Assembly (NCBI RefSeq): GCF_029784155.1
Contig: NC_073693.1
Span: 139,861,988-139,925,987, forward strand
DNA: 64,000 nt
Direction of reading: 5' to 3'
Source of the DNA: Uranotaenia lowii
Taxonomy: Eukaryota > Arthropoda > Insecta > Diptera > Culicidae
Numbering within the stretch: the stretch's first letter is position 1; each line of letters opens with the position of its first letter. A program made the position numbers and the translations under genes. The notes under the pieces are model-generated. The model saw nothing but the letters and a program-made list of their open reading frames with translations. It did no database searches and was not told the DNA's origin. Positions 44,101-53,800 of this stretch are shown one piece after another.

Positions 44101-44741
44101 AGTTTTTATGTGAAAATCATGCAAATATGTCACGCCCTTATCTTGGTTTGAGATTATCAATGCGCATGGATTGATGATGATGAGCATTTTTGCTGAAAAC
44201 ACCATTTGTCTATCTGTTATAGTATTGAGAATGGTTTTTGAGATAAAAAAAATATTTGGGCGCGATCGTGAAAAATCCAGGACACTAAATTTGGAAGACC
44301 ACAAAAGTTCATGTTGCGAAATCATTCGAGGATTCCTAGAGGACGTTCCGATAAACATAAATTTCAATAAAAGCGAATATGATTGATTCCACGAAGGAAA
44401 GGAATGTGAAAAGTTCCATGTATTGAAATCTATCCTAAGTTAATTAAAAAAAGAAAGTGTTGCTTTTTTCGACCAAACCTCTTATTTGAACGACATCATA
44501 TTTGACACTCCTACCTCATGTCATAAGCATCAATGTGTTGCCGTCTCGTTCCGGAATTGTCCCCGACAAAGCCTCCGTTGGTCATTCCATTCTGCAAAAA
44601 AAAAAAAATGCATAAAACATTACTGTATTGACAATTCACAACGTTCACAATATAAGTCTAAAACAAATTAAAACCCGACTAAAACGTGTCGGCTGTGATT
44701 GATTAAGATTGATTACAGGCTTTGGCGCCACACTCGAAAAT

Positions 44742-44840
44742 GTTTCACCGGATAGTCGAAACATGTTTAGTGGGTGTCGTCCTCTTATCACTCGAACTGT
44801 CACTATCATTACTGTCGGAAAGACATTTGATGAAACTTAC
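44742..44840 (-). other. Possible read-through C-terminus after tetraspan exon 5
   Basis: If the GTAAG donor after exon 5 is not used, the frame stays open for 32 codons (VSFIKCLSDSNDSDSSSDKR, then TTPTKHVSTIR) and stops at 44745. The Ser/Asp-rich tail is plausible as a short cytoplasmic end. This could be an alternative isoform or chance. Confidence 0.3.
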
Positions 44841-47800
44841 CTTTCTGCGGAGCTGATTGTAGTCGTAGATTTTAAATGTCTGCGTGAACATATAAACTGC
44901 CAGGCCAACATTGAATATCCAGAAGATCCATCCACGGAATGCCATCACCAGCATGATACCGGAAACGGTCGAAGCTACCGTCAGGACCTGATCGGCTCCC
45001 GTGACTGCCGGATAGGGAACCAGGAATTGTGCGCGCTGAAATAGATTGTTTGTGAGATTTTTTTTTCGGAAATTTTCAGTTTTAGCTATACTCACAATAA
45101 TGGTGTCATAATCAACGGCAAATTGTATCCCTAGTGCAAGATCGAGAATGCTGATCGTGACCGTGAATGCGATCCAGATGTAGAGGAAGATGTTGATGTA
45201 TCGTACGTAACGTTTTCGAGCATCTACAAGATTGTCACAAGAAGAGCATTGAAATATTCAAACTAAACTGCAAACAATTAGGTACAAACTTGTGAGTAAA
45301 GTTAGAGAGCTGATGGCCCAGAAGAGGTGCATGATCAGGTAGACCCATACCCAAGCGTGCAGATCACCGGGTGATAGAAGATTGAGCGCACGGACTGCGG
45401 TCATATCGATGAACGGAATGTTTGCCTGGAAACATGTTCCTGTAATGAAAATATATTTTTTTAAAAATAAGAAAAGCAAATCATATATTAGACTGAATCA
45501 AATTGGGATAATTTTTAAATTTCTCGAACCCTGAGTTCTAGAAAGCTTCGTTTTGGTCAAAACTCATCGATGATTTTTTGAAGAATTTTCAAGTGACGTT
45601 TACATGAGTAAATTTAAACTTTTATGTTTGTAAAGAAAAATTCAATATTTTGTTCGAAAAATCAACACGTTTATTGTTTCTTCTGAGGAACTGAGCCTGC
45701 TACTAGTTTCATGCTTAGCACCAGCACTGCCATTCTAAGCACGATTGTCCCATGTGGAAAAACGTACAAACGAGAAAAACGCGATTAAAATGTCAGCTAA
45801 ATTTCCAATTTTTCTCTCAAACTAAAAATTCACCGACAGTTTTTTCGTAGTGAACAGTTCAAGTCAATCAGTTTACGATATTTTCTGCCAAAAAAACTAC
45901 ATTTTCTACAACAAAGAACAGCAAATTAGAGCCAAAAATGTTCCGTGTGACACTTTTGCGTAGAATCAGAACGCATGCCGATGCTAGTTCTACGAAAAAC
46001 TGTCACACGGCTACAATTTTTCTATCATTTTAAAAGCTTGCGTAGTTTATTTTTGTCCCGAAAACTCATGCTAAACCGTAGATTGAGAAATACGTTCCTT
46101 TTTGTTTATAAAAAATGTATAGTTGAGTATGGATCCTGTAAGTAAGGCTATGATCATTTAGTATCCGGGCACTTTATTTCGGTGATAGCTACGGTAATAG
46201 AGCTTGGATATGCAAAACTTTAGTAGCGTTGTGTTGGTTATGAAAAGGACTATCTTGCTTATTTTTGATAGATTTTTGAGTTAACGTGTGTTTGAGATAC
46301 TTACGATGCAAAAAGACATGGTAAAAATAATTTTGCACAAATTTGCTCCTTTTACGTATTTTGCGCCTCAAAAATTCTTCATTGTTGACTTGAAAGCTCA
46401 TGTACTGTTGATTTTTTCTGATTTTTTTTCGGACCAAATGGTTAAGAAGTACAAGGAGCCACTCTAGGATCCACACGAAGTTCAAACCAACCATCGGAGT
46501 GCTACCCTTGATCTTAAATATGGTTAAAAGTCTATGGTTATTGGGGATAATTGAATGCAGACTCCTTAAATAATGCAAAAAATCCATTTCCGGCAGACAA
46601 AAAGTGTTGCCTGACTAGTAGACACCAAGTAAATAACTAATAATGATCAGTTCCAAAGATCGCAATCTGTACATCCGATATTTTCGCAGTATGACAGATG
46701 TGTTCTGATGGACAAAAAAAATTATGTTAGAACCAGATTTAAGAGACCAAATTCTTCGAGATGCCTACTCATGAAAAGGTTCCAACCAGATTCCAATTGC
46801 TTTTTTCAGGTGAGTTTGTGTAAAATATCCTGATTTTTCAAAGGTTTTGCTTCTATGGTAAAAACAAATAAATCAATCATGACTGAAAAAAGTGTGCAAA
46901 GATTAAAAAGAGATTTTATGAAAAAGTAAGAGTATTTCTTGAAATCATTGATAATTTTTTTTTTTATTTTTACATTAAATGTCATATTAACATCTTCATT
47001 TTCTCCATAGAAAAATTTGCGATCAAATGAGTAGTTTTTAAAATACACACGTTTGTAACTGTCCGGATACTAAATGATCATAGCCTTAGTGCCTACCGAA
47101 CAGTGTTTAGTGAAAATTTTCCTGAATAAAACACTCAAGGCTTCTCGCTCCTCCTCTGCCCTCTACTTTAGTGTTCTTTTCAGTGAATAACATTAAATTC
47201 AACAGTTTGAACTCATCTTAGGACAATTTTTTGATAAAAATTGCATTTTTCATAGAATTTTCTCTAGTGTGACATTCTTGCGTAGAACTATCAACATAGA
47301 GACAACCACCTTGATGAAAATTTCGTATAAGTTCAGAACAAAGTATACTTGTTTGTGTTTTTATTCGAAAGTTAACACTAAAAGAGACCGTTTCCAGCAA
47401 AAAAGTGAAAATTACCCAAAAGTCACATGGGACATTCTTGCTTAGAACGGCAGAGCAGTGATACCGAATAAATAGATTGTTTTTGAATGTCAAAAGACAG
47501 ACAGATTTCATTCAACAGGTTGTAACATTTTTTTCATGGAATATTCATTCTTTATCACGTTCAGCCAAAACTCAAAAATGATTTAAAGTACTTGTAATGT
47601 ACACATTTTAGAATTAAGTTTAGAATCCATCTCTTCAACTGCAATATTAGCTCCTGTCATGAAAATTCAATTTTCCTGCCTATAATGATAGAGCATTTTT
47701 GATTCCTTTTTTCTCTTCTCTACCAACCGTCGAACAAACCGGTCACCTAGCCACGTTGAATTAAAAAGTGGAATTAGAATAAAATTGTAGTCTAAAGTTT

Positions 47801-50800
47801 TCCTAAATAAAGTATTATTTATTGGACTAAATCCAAGTGGAGTGAAGTTTCTTTAAGTTGTGACCGTGACCTATTTCCTGACGATACAGTACTGTTTTGG
47901 TTTATGTTTTTACTTTTTGGGAGCTTTATAGTTGGTGTATGTATGTATGTATGTATGGTTCCCCCATCGGTAGCAAGGTCCAGCCTATGTCTGTGTGGCT
48001 TGGCCTTCGAATTGACTTCTAGGGCTTCCACGGCCGATGGTTCGTCGAGGAAAGGCATCCAACCCTCAGAATCCTACAATGGTTGGCACTCCACTCCGCT
48101 TGTAATAGTTCCCTCAGGTTATCCCCAGATGCATTTCCTCTGGGAAATATAGTAAGAATAAAGTAACATATAATAATATAATAAATGAAATATAAATGCA
48201 AAATATGAACCATAGAATATAGATGGAATAATTTCAAATAAATACCTGCCGATTGAGCTGAAAATTTAAAAACTGTTAATATAAAATGTAGCCGGTTTAA
48301 ATAAACCTTTGAAAAATTGATTTATAACACTCCATAATATTTTTAACTTCATTCTATTGTAGATTATTTATCTTGATTTGTGTGGTTTGTTATAAAGTTG
48401 AATTAAATCATTAATTTTTTGAACCAAAAATAAATTGTAAAAGTGGTTTTGAGAAATTTTTTTTCCAGGATTTACTGATTAGTCCTGTCAGTCAAATAAA
48501 AATAATTTCTTCACGATACAACCTTGGAAAACGTACTGCAAAATTTAAATTCATACTAAAGGAACACTTTTTTGACGATACACATAATTTCTTTCTTCCA
48601 CCCATCACAACGCAATTTATTCCCGAGCAACACAGCATGCTTTGACCTGTCGCTTTCATAGTTCACACACACACACACATTTGCAAGTAAGCCCTGGGGC
48701 GAAGCCCGACTCTCCTCCGGGACGAGGCTCGATTTTCTCCTTTCCGTAGCTGTTAACTGTTGCCCCGGCACAACTGCTGCTTGAACTTCAGGATAAATCC
48801 TCACTAAACCCTCCTTTCACTCCATAACAGTTTCACAATACTTAAACAGTCCTGAACATTGCAATGAAACTTTATTTAACCAAACCGCTCTCCACAATTG
48901 CATGTGAATTAAGCACCCGCGATTGAATAACACGACCGCACGCGACAAGTGTCCAACGATTTTGGGAGCTTTATAGTTGGTGTGCAGAAAAACAAACTAC
49001 TTGTTACACAGGTACCTACTTCTCATTTCTTCAACATCAAGTAGCTATAAAAGTGTAAAAAGTCTTTTTGTACAGCTCAATAATTCGAAAGAAATCTCTG
49101 TTGTACTCTTTTGTAAACTTGAAAGTTTTAAATTAGTTGCAACAGGCGTTTAAAGGCAAGCTCGCAATTTAAGAACATTGAAGTAGATTTAGAGGCTTAA
49201 TTCCACTTGTATCGAACTTCAACCCGTGTTTGCATAAGCAAACACATCGCAAAATGGGGAAAAAGTGTATAAACCGCGAAAAAATTCAATATCCTCCCTC
49301 CTTCACAAAACAAACCTATGAAAAAGTACTTTCCTTTAGTGAAAATGTCCGGAAAATCGATTGGACGTTGGTTTAGAAGCCGCACGAGCTTAAGAACAGA
49401 GATATAAAGCCTTTTTAACTCCTAATTTCCCTATATTTAGTAAACCATCCAGAATAAAAACAAATTTAGACTTGGAAATTTTGAACAAAAACGCTTCGGA
49501 AAATGGAGCCTGTTTTTATTCTTAATTCTGCTGTATTTTACATTTATTTAAAAAAAGCGTGTTCGGACTTGAAAAATTTGAACCAAATGGGATCTTATGT
49601 GTTTTTTTCCGAGGAATCCAACGAAGCCTATTTCAGTCACCGCACACATTGGAAATAGGAGTTTTGTCTATTTTATCCTTAACTCCCTTACATTTTTAAA
49701 ACAGTTCAGAAAAGGCATGATCGGACTTGAAAATTTCGAACCAAATGAGACTTATCTTATGCGATTTTTTTTAGGAATTCAATGAAGGCCGTTTGAGCCA
49801 CAGCACGTTTTGGAAAATGGAGTTATGGCTGTTTTTACACTATTTGGCGAAAAAGTTCAAGACGAACCACAGTACAGCTCGACGAATTTGTTTGCGAGAA
49901 GGCTTGCGGTTGTATCATGCAAGCAAACACTCCAACAGGGCGCTGAAACAAAACATGGTTGCCAAAACCAGGGCAAGGAAGTTGTACGAGAAAGTGTTGA
50001 CCAAGTACAACGGATGCATTTCGATGGGCGACGATACTTAGGGGGAAGTGTTCCTAAATGCGCATGTTGGGTAATATGCGCATACAGCCGATTGACGATA
50101 TGGCTAAAGATTCATTATATCTAATCAGTGCAGTTTAAGGGTAATACGCTTTTAAAACATGGCATGAAAAAATTAAATTGTTATATAAAGTCGAAAAAAT
50201 TTAAAAATTCAAACAAGATTTTTGTCAGTTTTGTTATAATATATTGAACTTTAATTATTGTGCGTAAAGATTCAGTGAACAAAAATTTTAATGGTTTTTC
50301 TTTCTTATTCATCTAGAAATCGAAAATTCAACAAATTGAAGCTTTTGGCAAAGTTGTAAATGATAAGATATTGGAATAAGAGACAGGTTCTGAATGCCTA
50401 TATCAAGGCAGGTTAAATGCCTATATCAAGAAAAATAGATTATTCTTATAATTTTTTTACTTTCTATCATTTAAACATTAAATCTACGCTCAAATCACGA
50501 TCTTACAGCGAAAAAAGAAGAACTTCATACTGATCCGATAAAAATACAATATGAACAAAATATTACCACGAAATATGGCCATATGGCATACTTAACTATG
50601 TTTGATGCAAATAAACTAGTGATGTTAAAAATTTCACCAAAATTTCAGCCTTGACGTATCCTTAACATCCGTTTCTACAATTTTCAATTAAATAATTTCA
50701 AAATATTGCAAGTGTAAATGAAATATAGCTTAAAACATAAATATGCGCAATTAACCCGCCGGTTTCGGAAATCGGCTATTTTGACTTCTTTTATTATTTT

Positions 50801-53800
50801 CACAAAAACTGTAAGAGATTTTAACAGAAAAATTGCTCTTACGTATAGAAAACAGATGTCCGCTCATGTGCGCATAGTTTTCAGACTCCTATCTATTGGA
50901 ATATGGGAGAAAATGAATGCTTTCCTTAATATGCGCATATAGCCCGCCTCTCCCCTACGTCAAAATGGATTTTGGACAAATACCCGGTAACAAATTTTAC
51001 CTTGCGAAGCGTAAAGGGAATGTTGCGGGTAGATTCAAGTTTTTTTTCACATGTAAATTCGCTCGTCAGTTGATTATTTGGCAAGGGATCTGTAGTTGGG
51101 GAAGAAGACTAAGATTTTCATCACTGGGGACACAATGAATGGAAATGTTTACAAAGAAGAATGTCTCCAGAAGAGGGTTTTGCCATTCATTCGGTCCCAC
51201 AAAGGTCCGGTGCAGTTCTGGCTGGACCTGATAAGCTGCCACTACAGCCGGGATGTCGTTAAGTGGTATAAGGAGAACAAGATCGATTTTGTCGAAAAAA
51301 GGATCTATCCACCAAACTGTCCGGATTTTCGTCCCATCGAAAAATATTGGGCAATAGTTAAGGGCAAACTGAAGAAATGTGGCAGAACCATGAATAAACC
51401 CGCTCAAATAGAAAAGTGGTGGAACAAGATGGCGAATGAGGTTACCAGCAGTACTGTGCAGAAAATGATGGATGGTATCACAAAAAAAGTTCGAAAATTC
51501 ATCCGAAAAGCTGACGAACGATTTTTTTGTATTTTTTTTCCTTCAAGTGCAATAAAAACCCTACAAAATGATGAACAAATGGAGAAATGATCTATTTTAT
51601 CCGACCAGATTCTATGTGAAACAGACTTTAGTGCTCGGAGAGCGGCCTGGCTGTCAGAGAATATATGTATATGTAGATATTTGTGTACCTATATTCTTCA
51701 TCAAAACCCTTGTACCTTAAGCTATAAATTTAGGTCAGTTCTGTACTTAATAGTTTGGATAATTTGAGCGCCAAAAACTGTTATTATGAAGAAAAATAAA
51801 AGGAAATCTTTCTTCTGTTTTAACAGTCGACTGGAAAACAACTTCTTCTATTTCCCATCCGAGAGTCAGAAAATGATCTGACACAACAATAGGCTTCCAA
51901 GAAGATTATGTTTTCAGAACAAAAAATTGAAAATTTATAAACAAAGACAAACCTACTTAAAACAAAACGTCGAAATATCGATACATTGAAAAATGGAAAA
52001 TCTCTTTTTTAAATTCGGTTAATCTAATGTTTTATACATGGAGGCGATTTCTTTGTAACACCTTCACGTATAATCGGATGGTCGGAATTAAGTGAAATTG
52101 GTACCCGGGGGTCTTTCGAGATGGTTTGTATAATAGCCTCGAAAATCTTACTTTTTATGGAAGGGAGGCTCCCATACAAAATCAACATGACACAACTCGA
52201 ACAACTTTAAGACGATTTTCATGAAAACTAATTCACGAGCACGAATATGTTAAAGATGTGTAGATGAAGTTCAAATTTTCTAACGATTTATTAAGTAAAA
52301 GGTAAAACGAAGTTTACCAGGTCAGCTAGTTTATTTGAAAATTTAAATAAATTATGAAGATTAAAAAACATAGTTTTTAACATTTTAGAAGGAAACTTTT
52401 AGAAACTTATTTATACAATTCAATTGATAACTCAAGGGAATCGAATTTTTGCTGATTGATTTGAAAAATTTTGTTTTAAATCGTTAGTGAGATTTTGTCT
52501 ATCACTTCTTGTTTCGGTGATGTGTAGTTTATAAGCCCGTTTGTACGGCTTGCTCTAAGTAATAGTGGACAGTCCTTTTGAATAAAAAAAAAATGAATTA
52601 TTGAAAGGGCTCTTTGAATGCCGAAAGCTACGAGAAAACCCTTACAGTAGGGGTATTCAGTGTAAGGGCTCAACGAGTATAAATTAAAGTTTGTTGCCTG
52701 ACGCCATCTCGATATCCAAGACGGCAGCTTCCGCTTTTACAAGTACAATGAAATAAGGCAAAACTAGATAAAATAAGATAAAACTTTATGGAACTAGATA
52801 AAACAAGGCAAAATTAAACATGCTAAAGGCTAGTGAAACAAGTTAAACATGACGGAATAATATGAACAAAACAAGATGACATCATAAAAAATACATAAAA
52901 ATACTATAAAAAAAATAAAGGTAAATTACACAGGATAAATATAGACTAAACTAAATGTAAAAATATAAAGCAAAATAAAACAATACAAAAATAGAAATGC
53001 TTTCAAAGATTGAGGATTAGATATTAATCAACATTTTCTGCCGTGATTGGGCTCGTCACATTGCTCCTTGAGATCAATTTTTTTAACAAGCACATCTATC
53101 AGTTTTTAATGTAAAATTGATCGCTGAATCCGAGAATGAAATTAATAAAATAATCTTAGTAGAACAGTTTTTGAGTTATGTTCAAATTTCTGAAATTTTG
53201 CCAAGATAGAAAAATGCTTGTCTTAAAAATCCAAGTACTCGGACCACACACCATCAATTTGAAAGTTATTTTTTTGGGTATTGAAGTTTTATAAATTTTC
53301 TAGCTATCTTTAGAAAAAGGCTTTTTTTCAAGTATATATTTTAGTTTATCGATGGTCAATACAAAGATAGAATACGACGATTGTTTGATATCAGTAATTC
53401 AAACTTTATTGGAGGAATGTGTCCCGATACACCAAAAACCATTGTAAATAAACTTATAACATTTCGTTCCGTATTTGGTTCCATTTGCTTGATTAGTTTT
53501 CGAGTCAGGTCAAACAACTTGTACACAGCAAAAATTATTTCCTGTAAAATTACGAAAATGTCCTGTAACAAAAAGGAGCAGGACATTCACCGTAATTTTA
53601 GGTCGAAAACATGATTACGTGACATTTAATTTCTAGTGTACAACTTTTTTACATGACATTTGCTGTAATAATAAATGCATCTTCGTTAACTTTTAAGAAA
53701 AACAATTTAAAATTACAGGTTTTGTTAAGTACAGGTTAATTTATTTTAAAGGTTGCAGTTTTCAGTGACACGTAATAGTCAAAAAAAAAAATTCTGTGTA

